Source: JAMWZF01 sp041628615
GTDB lineage: Bacteria > Pseudomonadota > Alphaproteobacteria > Rhodobacterales > Rhodobacteraceae
DNA: 14,876 bases
Direction: 5' to 3'
Assembly: GCA_041628615.1 (NCBI GenBank)
Contig: JBFKOW010000083.1
Location: 1 to 14,876 of the forward strand
The position numbers were made by a program, and so were the translations under genes. The notes under the pieces were generated by a model. The model saw nothing but the letters and a program-made list of their open reading frames with translations, was not told the DNA's origin and made no database searches. Of the stretch, positions 6,833-14,796 are shown in pieces (the first letter of the stretch is position 1; each line of letters starts with the position of its first letter).

Positions 6833-6845
6833 GGCTATCGCCGGG

Positions 6846-7928
6846 TCAGCGGACCTTCAGCGTCGCCAGCCCGATCATCGCGAGGATCAGGGAGATGATC
6901 CAGAACCGGATCACGATCTGCGGCTCGGCCCAGCCCTTCTTCTCGTAGTGATGGTGGATCGGGGCCATCAGGAACACCCGCTTGCCGGTGCGCTTGAAGT
7001 AGGCGACCTGGATGATGACCGACAGCGCCTCGACCACGAAGAGCCCGCCGACGATGGCCAGCACCAGTTCGTGCTTGGTGGCCACCGCGATGGCCCCGAG
7101 CGCGCCGCCCAGCGCCAGCGACCCGGTGTCGCCCATGAACACCGCCGCCGGTGGCGCGTTGTACCACAGGAAACCCAGCCCGCCGCCGATCAGCCCGGCG
7201 CAGAAGATCAGGATCTCGCCGGTCTGGGGCACGTAGTGGACGTCGAGATACTGGGTGAAGTCGACCCGCCCCACCGCGTAGGCGATGATCCCGAAGGTGC
7301 CGGCGGCGATCATCACCGGCATGATCGCGAGCCCGTCGAGCCCGTCGGTCAGGTTCACCGCGTTGGCGGCGCCGACGATGACGATGATCGAGAACGGCAC
7401 GAACAGCAGGCCGAGGTTCAGCAGGAAATCCTTGAACACCGGGAAGGCGAGCTGGTTGGTCAGCTCGGCGGGGTGATACTGCGCGGCCCAGAACCCGGCG
7501 ATCCCGGCGATGGCGAAGCCGGCGAGCAGGCGCACCTTGCCCGGGACCCCGGCGGTGGTCTGCTTGGACACCTTGGCGTAGTCGTCGGCAAAGCCGATCA
7601 GCGCGAAGCCCAGCGTGACGAACAGCACCATCCAGACGAAGGGATTGTCGAGCCGGGCCCAGAGCAGGGTCGAGGTGAGCAGCGCCCCGACGATGAGCAG
7701 CCCGCCCATCGTCGGCGTGCCGGCCTTGTCGAAATGGCTTTCCGGGCCGTCGCCGCGGATCGGCTGGCCCTTGCCCTGCCGCTTGCGCAGCACCCGGATC
7801 AGGGTCGGCCCGAAGACGAAGCCGAACACCAGCGCGGTGAGGAACGACCCGCCCGCCCGGAAGGTGATGTAGCGGAACAGGTTGAACACGTCCCCCCCGT
7901 CCGACAGCGCGGTCAACCAGTACAGCAT
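6846..7928 (-). CDS. mraY: MraY: phospho-MurNAc-pentapeptide translocase
   Basis: MraY transfers phospho-MurNAc-pentapeptide from UDP to undecaprenyl phosphate in the cytoplasmic membrane, making lipid I. At 360 residues it matches the usual family length. Active-site markers are the Asp pair in FADDYAK (D115, D116), NAVNLTDGLDGLA (189-201), FMGDTGSLALGG (264-275, D267) and the MAPIHHHYEKKGW loop (321-333, His triad 325-327). About ten membrane segments are visible, beginning with the one at 29-47. The ATG at 7928 gives the canonical N-terminus, and a GAGG Shine-Dalgarno lies 9 nt upstream within the end of murF. The longer reading frame upstream to 7988 only overlaps murF. The gap to murF is 4 nt. 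It is the last gene of the uninterrupted upstream block and is followed by a hairpin and array A. Confidence 0.98.
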   Translation of the reverse strand: MLYWLTALSDGGDVFNLFRYITFRAGGSFLTALVFGFVFGPTLIRVLRKRQGKGQPIRGDGPESHFDKAGTPTMGGLLIVGALLTSTLLWARLDNPFVWMVLFVTLGFALIGFADDYAKVSKQTTAGVPGKVRLLAGFAIAGIAGFWAAQYHPAELTNQLAFPVFKDFLLNLGLLFVPFSIIVIVGAANAVNLTDGLDGLAIMPVMIAAGTFGIIAYAVGRVDFTQYLDVHYVPQTGEILIFCAGLIGGGLGFLWYNAPPAAVFMGDTGSLALGGALGAIAVATKHELVLAIVGGLFVVEALSVIIQVAYFKRTGKRVFLMAPIHHHYEKKGWAEPQIVIRFWIISLILAMIGLATLKVR

Positions 7929-7932
7929 CCGT

Positions 7933-9378
7933 TCAGGCCTCGTCTTCGCCGGTCGGGGTGCGATGCCCCAGTTTGCGCAGCGCGTCAACGACGCGCGACA
8001 CCTGCGAGCCCTTCGACCCCTTGACCAGCACGACGTCGCCGGGATCGATCAGCCGCAGCGCCTCGGCGGCGAGGCCCTCGGCGGTCTCGGCCCAGCGGCC
8101 CCGCCTGGCCTCGGGCAGCGCCTCCCAGAGGTGGCGCATCCGCGGCCCGGCGCAATGCACGAGATCGATCCGGTCCATCGCCGGGTCGCGGGCGATTGCG
8201 GCGTGCATCTCGGCCTCGGCCGGGCCGAGTTCGAGCATGTCGCCGAGGATCGCCACCCGGCGGCCGCGCCCGATCCGGCCGACATCGTTGACCGGTTTCG
8301 ACCCCGCGAGCACGGCGAGGCTGGCGGCCAGCGAGGCCGGGTTGGCGTTGAAGGCGTCGTCGATCAGGGTGATCGACCCGGCCTCGACCCCGTCGTCGAA
8401 GACCAGCGTCTCGGAGGTGCCGCGCCCGGCGGGCGGGCGCCAGGCGGCCAGCCCCATCAGGCTTTGCGCCCGGTCGGCGCCCAGCGCCGTGGCGACCGCC
8501 AGCACGCCCAGCGCGTTGAGCGCGAAATGCCGCCCCTCGGAGGCCACCTTGAGCAGCACCGGCGTGCGCCAGGCGCGGGCCTCGGCAACGGTGTGCCCGG
8601 CCTCGACACGGACCGTGCCAAGACGGTGATGATTGCGGGCCGATGTTCCAAAAGTGATAATCTCGGCCCCATTTCGCGTGGCCGCTTCGATCAGCAGATT
8701 GGAATTCGGCAAGTCGCCGTGCAAGACCGCGACCCCGCCGGGCTCCAGCCCGTCGCAGATCGAGCCCTTTTCGACGGCGATTCCGTCAAGGCTGCCGAAG
8801 GCTTCGAGATGGGCGGCCGCCACCGTCGTCACCATCGCCACATGGGGCCGCGCCAGCCGCGCCAGCGGCGCGATCTCGCCCGGCGCGTTCATGCCGATCT
8901 CGATCACCGCGTACTCGGTGTCTACGGGCATCCGGGCCAGCGTCAGCGGCACCCCCCAGTGGTTGTTGTAGGAGGCTTCGGCGACATGGACCCGCCCCGC
9001 CGGGGCGAGCGCGGCGCGCAGCATCTCCTTGCTCGAGGTCTTGCCCACCGAACCGGTGATCGCCGCCACCCGGGCCCCACACCGGGCGCGCCCGGCGCGG
9101 CCCAGCGCGGTCAGTCCGGCGAGCACGTCCGGCACGATCAGCAGCGGCGCGTCCGCCGCCACCCCCGCGGGCCGGCGGCTGACCAGCGCCGCCGCGGCCC
9201 CCTTGTCGAGCGCCTGGGCGACGAAGTCGTGGCCGTCCCGCGCCGCGGTCAGCGCCACGAACAGATCGCCCGGCACAAGCGTCCGGGTGTCGATCGACAC
9301 CCCGGTGGCGGCGAAATCGGCGGTGGCCTGCCCGCCGGTGGCGGCCGCGGCCTCGGCGGCGGCCCAGAGCGGCCGCAT
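7933..9378 (-). CDS. murF: UDP-MurNAc-tripeptide--D-Ala-D-Ala ligase MurF
   Basis: MurF attaches D-Ala-D-Ala to the UDP-MurNAc-tripeptide, completing the pentapeptide. The product is 481 residues. The N-terminal uridine-binding domain carries SIDTRTLVPGDLFVAL (28-43). The P-loop TGSVGKTSSKE is at 108-118, with EASYNNHWGVPLTL (134-147) and EIGMNAPGEI (160-169) in the central domain. C-terminal markers are DDAFNANP (340-347), ILGDMLELG (377-385) and VKGSKGS (452-458). The ATG at 9378 overlaps the murE stop codon by one base (TGATG), so translation is probably coupled; the frame stays open upstream only as a shadow inside murE. A short stretch around 8630-8715 is visibly less GC-rich than the rest of the gene but keeps the frame. 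Otherwise ordinary. Confidence 0.98.
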   Translation of the reverse strand: MRPLWAAAEAAAATGGQATADFAATGVSIDTRTLVPGDLFVALTAARDGHDFVAQALDKGAAAALVSRRPAGVAADAPLLIVPDVLAGLTALGRAGRARCGARVAAITGSVGKTSSKEMLRAALAPAGRVHVAEASYNNHWGVPLTLARMPVDTEYAVIEIGMNAPGEIAPLARLARPHVAMVTTVAAAHLEAFGSLDGIAVEKGSICDGLEPGGVAVLHGDLPNSNLLIEAATRNGAEIITFGTSARNHHRLGTVRVEAGHTVAEARAWRTPVLLKVASEGRHFALNALGVLAVATALGADRAQSLMGLAAWRPPAGRGTSETLVFDDGVEAGSITLIDDAFNANPASLAASLAVLAGSKPVNDVGRIGRGRRVAILGDMLELGPAEAEMHAAIARDPAMDRIDLVHCAGPRMRHLWEALPEARRGRWAETAEGLAAEALRLIDPGDVVLVKGSKGSQVSRVVDALRKLGHRTPTGEDEA

Positions 9379-10874
9379 CAGATGTGACCGTCGAGCGCGG
9401 CCACGGCGACGCTGGCCTGTTCCACGTCGTCGAATGGCAGCACGTCGGCGCCGACGATCTGGCCGGTCTCGTGGCCCTTGCCGCAGATCAGCAGCGCGTC
9501 GCCGGGTTCGAGCGCGTCCACCCCGCGCAGGATCGCCTCGGCCCGGTCGGCCACCTCGGCGGCGCCGGGCGCGCCGGACAGCACGGCGGCGCGGATCGCG
9601 GCCGGGTCCTCGGAGCGGGGGTTGTCGTCGGTGACGATCACCTGGTCGGCCCATTCCGCCGCCGCCTGCCCCATCAGCGGCCGCTTGCCGCGGTCGCGGT
9701 CGCCGCCGGCGCCGACGATGGCGACGATCCGGCCCATGACGTGGGGCCGCAGCGCCTGCAGCGCGGTGGCCACGGCGTCGGGGGTGTGGGCGTAGTCGAC
9801 GAACACCGCCGCGCCGTTGTCGCGGGTCGCGGCGTGCTGCATCCGGCCGCGCACCGTGGTCAGCCGGGGCAGGGTGTCGAACACGTCCTCGGGCTCGGAC
9901 CCGGAGGCGATGCAGAGCCCGGCGGCCAGCAGCACGTTGCCGGCCTGGAACCCGCCGATCAGGTTCAGCCGGGTCATGTGCGCCCGGCCCTGCCAGTCGA
10001 AGCGCAATTCCTGCCCGGTGGTGTCGGGCCGCTGGGCCAGCAGCCGCAGCCGGGCCTCGGGGTGGCGGCCGACGCCGATCACCTCCTGGCCGCGGCGTTC
10101 GCAGATCTGCGCCACCTCCGCCCCCTTCGGATCGTCGAGGTTCACCACCGCCACCCCGTCCTCGGGCAGAAGGCGGGTGAACAGCGCCAGCTTGGCGTCG
10201 AAATAGGCCTCCATCGTGCCGTGGTAGTCGAGGTGGTCCTGCGTCAGGTTGGTGAACCCGGCGGCGGCGAGCACCATGCCGTCGAGCCGGCGCTGGTCGA
10301 GCCCGTGCGAGGACGCCTCCATCGCCACGTGGGTCACGCCGTCGGCGGCGGCCTCGGCCAGCACCCGGTGCAGGGTGATCGCGTCCGGCGTGGTGTGGCG
10401 CAGCGGCGCGCTCCACGCCCCCTCGACCCCCGTGGTGCCGAGGTTGATCGCGGTTTCGCCCAGTTCCAGCCAGATCTGCCGGGCGAAGCTGCTGACCGAG
10501 GTCTTGCCGTTGGTGCCGGTGACCGCGACGGCGATTTCGGGATGCGGGCCGAACCACAGGCTCGCGGTCAGCGCCAGCGTCTGGCGAGGGTCCTCGGCAA
10601 GGATCACCGCGGCGTCGTATTCGGCCAGCGCCTCGGCGGCGATCCGCGCGCCCTCCGCATCGGTGAGCACCGCCGCGGCCCCCTGCCCGAGCGCGGTGGC
10701 GGCGAATTCGGCGCCGTGGGTCCGGGTGCCCGGCAGGGCGGCGAACAGGTAGCCCGGCATCGCCTCGCGGCTGTCGATGCAGATGCCGGTGATCGTCGCC
10801 TCGCGCCCGCCCTGCGCGGTCAGGCCGAGCGCCGACAACGTCGATGTGCGATCCCGTGGCGCTGTGCGACCCAT
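9378..10874 (-). CDS. murE: UDP-MurNAc-L-Ala-D-Glu--meso-diaminopimelate ligase MurE
   Basis: MurE adds the third residue of the stem peptide in the cytoplasm. The 498-residue product carries DSREAMPGYLFAALPG (34-49), the P-loop GTNGKTS (120-126), the Lys in YFDAK expected to be carbamylated (K228), and the NLTQDHLDYH stretch (209-218). The DDNPRSED motif (416-423) is the signature of ligases that use meso-diaminopimelate and not L-lysine, as expected for a Gram-negative wall. CGKGHETGQ (464-472) lies near the C-terminus. The ATG at 10874 is the natural start; its Shine-Dalgarno is weak. It lies 61 bp after the ftsI stop, the widest gap in the upstream block, and that gap contains a hairpin. 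It overlaps murF by one base. Confidence 0.98.
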   Translation of the reverse strand: MGRTAPRDRTSTLSALGLTAQGGREATITGICIDSREAMPGYLFAALPGTRTHGAEFAATALGQGAAAVLTDAEGARIAAEALAEYDAAVILAEDPRQTLALTASLWFGPHPEIAVAVTGTNGKTSVSSFARQIWLELGETAINLGTTGVEGAWSAPLRHTTPDAITLHRVLAEAAADGVTHVAMEASSHGLDQRRLDGMVLAAAGFTNLTQDHLDYHGTMEAYFDAKLALFTRLLPEDGVAVVNLDDPKGAEVAQICERRGQEVIGVGRHPEARLRLLAQRPDTTGQELRFDWQGRAHMTRLNLIGGFQAGNVLLAAGLCIASGSEPEDVFDTLPRLTTVRGRMQHAATRDNGAAVFVDYAHTPDAVATALQALRPHVMGRIVAIVGAGGDRDRGKRPLMGQAAAEWADQVIVTDDNPRSEDPAAIRAAVLSGAPGAAEVADRAEAILRGVDALEPGDALLICGKGHETGQIVGADVLPFDDVEQASVAVAALDGHI

Positions 10875-10896
10875 GCCCGACCCCGATCCGGTTGCC

Positions 10897-10934
10897 GCGT
10901 CCTTGCCCGGTGCCGCGGCGCGGCCGGGGGACGC
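10897..10934 (-). other. Hairpin in the ftsI-murE gap
   Basis: GCGTCC (10897-10902) pairs with GGACGC (10929-10934), and inside it CCCGG (10906-10910) pairs with CCGGG (10924-10928). Together they give an 11-bp stem with a 3-nt bulge and a 13-nt loop. It starts just after the ftsI stop codon (10936-10938). No T run follows, so it is more likely a processing or partial-attenuation structure than a strong terminator. Confidence 0.4.
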
Positions 10935-10935
10935 T

Positions 10936-12720
10936 CTAGTTTGAGGTCAAGGTTACCCCGGTTAGCGGAACGGATTCAATCTGCGGTCTGAGCCCCAGAA
11001 GCGGCGCGGCGCGGCGGATCACCTCGGCGGCCACCGGCACCGCGGTCCAGCCGGCGGTGCGGCGCGGCTCGTCGCCCGAGGTCTCGGTCGGTTCGTCCAG
11101 CGTGACCACCAGCACGTAGCGCGGGGCGTTCGACGGAAACACGCTGGCGAAGGTCGCGATCACCTTGTCGTCGTAGTAGCCGCCGCCGCGGGCGCGGGGC
11201 TTGTCGGCGGTCCCGGTCTTGCCGCCGACCTCGTAGCCCGGCACCTCGCCGAAGCTGGCGGTGCCGCGCACAACCACCTCGCGCAGCATCTGTCGCGCCG
11301 CCACCGAAACCTGCTGCGACAGCACCCGTTCGCCGCGCTGCGGGGCGGACTGCTGCAGAAGCGTCGGCGCCACCCGGGTGCCGCCATTCAGGAGCGTGGC
11401 GTAACCGGCGGCAAGGTGGAGCGGCGACGACGACAGGCCGTGCCCGTAGGAGATCGTCATCGTCGAGATCTCGGACCAGTTGCCCGGCAGCAGCGGCCGC
11501 CCGGTCGGCGCCTCGGCCATCTCCACCGGCGTCGGCTCCAGCAGGCCCAGCCGGCCGAGGAAATCCCGCTGCCGCGCCGCGCCGATCATCATCGCGATCC
11601 GGGCGGTGCCGATGTTGGAGGATTTCACGATCACGTCGGTGACGCTGAGTTCCGGGCCGTAGTTGCGGAAGTCCCGGATCCGGAACCGGCCCCAGGTCAG
11701 CGGCCCGCGGGTGTCGATCATCGTCGCGGCGTTCACCAGCCCGAGGTCCATCGCCTGCGCGATGGTGAAGATCTTGAACACCGAGCCCAGTTCGTAGACC
11801 CCCTGCACCGCGCGGTTGAACAACGGGCTGTCGGACTGGTCGCCGGTCGCCGGCACCCGGGGCCGGTTGTTGGGGTCGAAGTCGGGCAGCGAGGCCATCG
11901 CGAGGATCTCGCCGGTGTGGATGTCCATCAGCACCGCCGCCGCGCCCTTGGCGTTCATGATCGCCATGCCGCCCTGCAGCACCTGCTCCATCGCCGCCTG
12001 CACTGAGAGATCGATCGACAGGCGCAGGGGGGCGCCCTCGTTCGCGGGGTCGCGCAGGTAGCCGTCGAACTGCTTTTCCACCCCGGCGACGCCGATCACC
12101 TCGGCGCTGGACACCGCCTCGCGGCCATAGGACGCGCCGCCGAGGATGTGCGCGGCGATCCGTCCGTTGGGGTAGAGCCGCATCTCGCGCGGGCCGAACA
12201 GCAGGCCGGGATCGCCGATGTCGTGCACCGCCTGCATCTGCTCGGGGCTGATCTGGCGGCGGATCCACAGGAAGGTGCGCGGGCCGGTCAGGTCGGCGAG
12301 CAGGTCCTCGGCATCGAGTTCGGGAAAGATCGCGGCCAGCTTCTGGGCCGATCCGGCGGGGTCGACCATCTCGCGCGGGTGGGCATACAGCGCGTAGGTG
12401 TCGAGGTTGGTGGCCAGAAGCCGGCCGTTGCGGTCGACGATGTCGGCGCGCTGGCCGATGATCGGGTTGCCGCTGGCGATGGCGCGGGGCTCTTCCGGCT
12501 CGGAGGCGGCGATCGCCCCCATCCGCACGCCGATGGTGCAGAAGGCGGCGAAGAACACCACGCCCAGCACCAGCAGCCGGCCCTCGGCCCGGGCGCGCGA
12601 GCGGTCGCGGACCTCCTCGGCGCGCAGCCGGCGGTTCTCGGCCTCGATGGCGTCCGGGTTCTCGCCCCGTTCGCGGGCGCGCAGGATCCGGGCCAGGGGG
12701 CGCAGCGGGGTGCGGATCAT
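10936..12720 (-). CDS. ftsI: FtsI (PBP3-type): septal peptidoglycan transpeptidase
   Basis: FtsI is the class B penicillin-binding protein that crosslinks septal peptidoglycan in complex with FtsW. The 594-residue product has a cytoplasmic N-terminal tail rich in charged residues (1-47), one transmembrane helix (about 48-68), a periplasmic pedestal domain starting with GQRADIVDRNGRLLA (88-102), and a transpeptidase domain. The three catalytic motifs are present: S313-V-F-K316, S367-S-N369 and K501-T-G503. The ATG at 12720 overlaps the ftsL stop as ATGA and has an AGGAG Shine-Dalgarno 8 nt upstream; the open frame up to 12927 is only a shadow inside ftsL. The N-terminal tail, with alternating basic and acidic residues, is longer than in E. 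coli FtsI and could be an interaction surface for other division proteins (inference). Confidence 0.97.
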   Translation of the reverse strand: MIRTPLRPLARILRARERGENPDAIEAENRRLRAEEVRDRSRARAEGRLLVLGVVFFAAFCTIGVRMGAIAASEPEEPRAIASGNPIIGQRADIVDRNGRLLATNLDTYALYAHPREMVDPAGSAQKLAAIFPELDAEDLLADLTGPRTFLWIRRQISPEQMQAVHDIGDPGLLFGPREMRLYPNGRIAAHILGGASYGREAVSSAEVIGVAGVEKQFDGYLRDPANEGAPLRLSIDLSVQAAMEQVLQGGMAIMNAKGAAAVLMDIHTGEILAMASLPDFDPNNRPRVPATGDQSDSPLFNRAVQGVYELGSVFKIFTIAQAMDLGLVNAATMIDTRGPLTWGRFRIRDFRNYGPELSVTDVIVKSSNIGTARIAMMIGAARQRDFLGRLGLLEPTPVEMAEAPTGRPLLPGNWSEISTMTISYGHGLSSSPLHLAAGYATLLNGGTRVAPTLLQQSAPQRGERVLSQQVSVAARQMLREVVVRGTASFGEVPGYEVGGKTGTADKPRARGGGYYDDKVIATFASVFPSNAPRYVLVVTLDEPTETSGDEPRRTAGWTAVPVAAEVIRRAAPLLGLRPQIESVPLTGVTLTSN

Positions 12721-13088
12721 GGGAACTGCTCCTCTCCGTCGGCGGCGCGGGCGGCGTTGTCCGAGGCAAGCTCCACCGGATCGGTGACCGGCAGCAGGGC
12801 GGGCCGGGGGTAGCCGATCTCGTCGACCCGGCCAAAGGCCTCCGGCATCAGCGGCAGGAGCCCCAGCCGGTCGAAATTGAGTTCGGCGAGGTCCATCAGC
12901 CGGTCGGGCCGGTTCAGGTAGGCCCATTCGGCCCGCAGCATGGCCAGCCGTTCATGGGCAAGCCCGATCTCGCGGTGCAGGTCGCGCAACTCCCGCGCCG
13001 CGGCCTGGGTCCGGTAGTTCTCCTGGTAGGCCCAGAAGGCGAGTCCGATCAGCGACAGGAAGGAGGCGACGTAGAGGAACTGGCGCAT
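12717..13088 (-). CDS. ftsL: FtsL: divisome bitopic coiled-coil protein
   Basis: FtsL is a small membrane protein that, with FtsB and FtsQ, links early divisome assembly to activation of FtsW-FtsI. The 123-residue product has a short cytoplasmic end, one transmembrane helix (about 4-21), a periplasmic heptad-like helix (about 26-55) and the LRAEWAYLNRPDRL stretch (51-64) typical of alphaproteobacterial FtsL. The C-terminal 45 residues are Pro/Ala-rich and probably flexible. An AAAAGG-type Shine-Dalgarno 9 nt upstream supports the ATG at 13088. It follows rsmH by 3 nt and overlaps ftsI by four bases (ATGA). Sequence conservation is low in this family, so position and architecture carry much of the call. 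Confidence 0.93.
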   Translation of the reverse strand: MRQFLYVASFLSLIGLAFWAYQENYRTQAAARELRDLHREIGLAHERLAMLRAEWAYLNRPDRLMDLAELNFDRLGLLPLMPEAFGRVDEIGYPRPALLPVTDPVELASDNAARAADGEEQFP

Positions 13089-13091
13089 GGG

Positions 13092-14105
13092 TCAGGGCCT
13101 TTTCGGGGTCGGCTGGCGGAGGGTCGGCTGGCGGAGGATCGGCTGGCCGAGGGTCCGGGCATCGACCGGCACGGCGGGGGCTTCGGTGCGGCGGGCGACC
13201 CGCAGCTTGGCCGACCGGGCCCGCGGGTTGGCGGCCAGTTCGGCCTCGTCGGGGCCGACGGCCTTGCGGGTCAGGATCTCGAAGCCCGGAGCGGGCGCGG
13301 CGACCGCCGGGGCGTGCCGGCTGGGGCCGCCGGTGGCGCCGGCGCGGGTCTGCAGGAACCGCTTCACCATCCGGTCCTCGATCGAGTGGAAGGTCACGAC
13401 GGCGAGCCGGCCGCCGGGCTTCAGCGCCCGCTCGGCGGCCATCAGCCCTTCGGCAAGCTCCTGGTATTCCTCGTTCACCGCGATCCGCAGCGCCTGGAAG
13501 CTGCGGGTGGCGGGGTGGCTCTGGCCGGGCTTGGGCCGCGGCAGGCAGCGCTCGACGAGGGCGGCGAGCTGGCCGGTGGTCTCGACCGGGCGGGCGGCGA
13601 CGATGGCGCGGGCGATCCGGCGGCTGGCCCGCTCCTCGCCGAACAGGAACAGGATGTCGGCCAGCTCCGCCTCGACCAGGGTGTTGCACAGGTCGGCGGC
13701 GGTGGGGCCGTCGCCCCCCATCCGCATGTCGAGCGGGCCGTCGGCCATGAAGGAAAAGCCGCGCTCGGGCTGGTCGAGCTGCATCGACGACACGCCGAGG
13801 TCGAGCACGACGCCGTCCACCGGCCCGCCGGCCAGCGTGTCGAGCTGCGAGAACCGGCCCTCGACGAGGCGCAGCCGGTGGCCGCGCTGCGCCGCCCAGT
13901 CCCGGGCGAGGTCGAAGACGCTGGGATCGCGGTCGATGGCGACGACTTCGTCGGCGCCGGCGTCGAGCAGGGCGCGGCTGTAGCCGCCGGCGCCGAAGGT
14001 GCCGTCCACCCAGCGGCCCGCCACCGGCGCGACCGCCTCCAGAAGCGGACGCAGCAGAACGGGGATATGCGGGGGATCGTCGGCGGCGCGGGCAGCGGCG
14101 GCCAT
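13092..14105 (-). CDS. rsmH: RsmH (MraW): 16S rRNA m4C1402 methyltransferase
   Basis: RsmH uses S-adenosylmethionine to methylate N4 of C1402 in the decoding site of 16S rRNA; it is a standard dcw member. The 337-residue product has HIPVLL (13-18), the SAM-binding DGTFGAGGYS (34-43), DLGVSS (102-107), HPATRSFQALRI (197-208), FHSIEDR (239-245) and NPRARSAKLR (293-302). The ATG at 14105 has a GGAGG Shine-Dalgarno 10 nt upstream and lies 3 nt after the mraZ stop codon. The last 20 residues are an unusual tail of five-residue repeats (LGQPI, LRQPT, LRQPT, then PKRP), encoded by 15-bp DNA repeats. The tail lies beyond the conserved domain and may vary between strains. Confidence 0.97.
   Translation of the reverse strand: MAAAARAADDPPHIPVLLRPLLEAVAPVAGRWVDGTFGAGGYSRALLDAGADEVVAIDRDPSVFDLARDWAAQRGHRLRLVEGRFSQLDTLAGGPVDGVVLDLGVSSMQLDQPERGFSFMADGPLDMRMGGDGPTAADLCNTLVEAELADILFLFGEERASRRIARAIVAARPVETTGQLAALVERCLPRPKPGQSHPATRSFQALRIAVNEEYQELAEGLMAAERALKPGGRLAVVTFHSIEDRMVKRFLQTRAGATGGPSRHAPAVAAPAPGFEILTRKAVGPDEAELAANPRARSAKLRVARRTEAPAVPVDARTLGQPILRQPTLRQPTPKRP
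13107..13151. repeat. 15-bp tandem repeat (three units) at the 3' end of rsmH
   Basis: On the plus strand, GGTCGGCTGGCGGAG occurs twice without change (13107-13121, 13122-13136), followed by a copy with two changes (13137-13151). The unit length keeps the reading frame and encodes the L-R-Q-P-T repeats at the RsmH C-terminus. Confidence 0.9.
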
Positions 14106-14108
14106 GCC

Positions 14109-14606
14109 TCAACTCCCTCCGTCGAGAAGGCTGAGCGGGTCGAAGTCCTCCGGCATCTCCGAGAGGAAGGCCTCGGCCTCGGCCTGTTCCTGCGCCGCGT
14201 AGGTGGCGGCGTTCCAGATCTCGAAATAGTCGCCCATGGCGACCATCACCGCCTCGCCCTCGAGCCCGATCTGCTGGCGGCGGGCGATCGGCAGGACGAT
14301 GCGGCCGTCGCGGTCCACCTCGGTTTCCCAGGATTTCCCGAGGATCATCCGGCTCGCCTGCTTGCGCGCAGCGGAGCCGCGCGGCAGGGCCTGGATGCCG
14401 GCCTCGATCTCGGCCATGGCGTCGATGCTGTAGGCGTGCAGGCAATTGCGCAGGTGCGGGCCGTAAAGCACCACCATGCGGGGCAGCGGGTTCTCGGGGT
14501 AGCGCGGATCGCCATCCTCCAGCACGCGGCGAAAATCGGCGGGGATCGACATGCGCCCCTTGCCGTCCACCCGCTGGGTGAATTCGCCCCTGAAGCTCAG
14601 ACCCAC
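14109..14606 (-). CDS. mraZ: MraZ: dcw-cluster transcriptional regulator
   Basis: MraZ is the DNA-binding regulator at the head of dcw clusters; it represses the cluster in E. coli. The 165-residue product has two AbrB-like MraZ half-domains. The first has VDGKGRMSIPADFRR (13-27) and the second VDRDGRIVLPIARR (97-110). The DxxGR and following I-P/L-P residues make the swapped-hairpin fold. It is about ten residues longer than the E. coli protein, with an acidic C-terminal tail. The start is GTG at 14606; an AAAGGA sequence 10 nt upstream can serve as Shine-Dalgarno, and the protein N-terminus aligns with the family (FRGE followed by the first DGKGR). It is separated from rsmH by 3 nt. Upstream lies a leader with a strong terminator hairpin. 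Confidence 0.96.
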   Translation of the reverse strand: MGLSFRGEFTQRVDGKGRMSIPADFRRVLEDGDPRYPENPLPRMVVLYGPHLRNCLHAYSIDAMAEIEAGIQALPRGSAARKQASRMILGKSWETEVDRDGRIVLPIARRQQIGLEGEAVMVAMGDYFEIWNAATYAAQEQAEAEAFLSEMPEDFDPLSLLDGGS

Positions 14607-14652
14607 TGTCCCGCGGTCCTTTCCTCGCCCCCGTTGCCGTGCCCTTGAAGCG

Positions 14653-14692
14653 AAAACGGCGGATCGGACTGCTGCCAGTGTCCGATCCGCCG
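14653..14692 (-). terminator. Strong intrinsic terminator/attenuator in the mraZ leader
   Basis: A perfect 13-bp inverted repeat (14680-14692 with 14657-14669, 10-nt loop) is followed on the minus strand by four T (four A on the plus strand at 14653-14656) and then CGCTTC. This is the best intrinsic terminator in the window. It points toward mraZ and ends 46 nt before its GTG. It would either end a separate leader RNA or attenuate the whole cluster. In the plus direction no T run follows. Confidence 0.85.
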
Positions 14693-14706
14693 CCCTCGTC
14701 CCTTGC

Positions 14707-14743
14707 GGGATGTCCGACTGCGCGCGCCACCTGGGGGGATGTC
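14707..14743 (+). repeat. Pair of GGGATGTC direct repeats in the mraZ leader
   Basis: GGGATGTC occurs at 14707-14714 and 14736-14743, 29 bp apart, and each copy is followed within a few bases by a CGCGCG stretch. On the minus strand this reads as GACATCCC inside the predicted leader RNA. It may be a structural or pairing element; the role is unknown. Confidence 0.45.
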
Positions 14744-14796
14744 TGCTCGCTCGCGCGCCGGATCTCTTCGTTCGGAAGGGGGGTGCCTGTATGAAA

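Larger units (their letters stand above)
6691..6845 (-). promoter_or_regulatory. Gap between mraY and the Cys-rich gene (hairpin, 11-bp array, possible promoter)
   Basis: This 155-bp gap is the largest break in the upstream part of the cluster. In transcription order it holds a hairpin (6832-6816), the 11-bp array A (6816-6762) and about 70 bp of GC-rich sequence before the Cys-rich gene. If the hairpin stops some transcripts, the Cys-rich gene and murD would need a promoter here. I find no convincing -35/-10 pair; TTGATC at 6724-6719 has no good partner. Confidence 0.35.

Noticed and set aside
9379..10557. Very long N-terminal extension of murF
   Set aside because: It runs antiphase through murE. 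The true start overlaps the murE stop by one base and gives a standard 481-residue MurF.
12721..12927. N-terminal extension of ftsI
   Set aside because: The open frame is a shadow inside ftsL. The ATG at 12720 has a good Shine-Dalgarno and the expected ATGA overlap.
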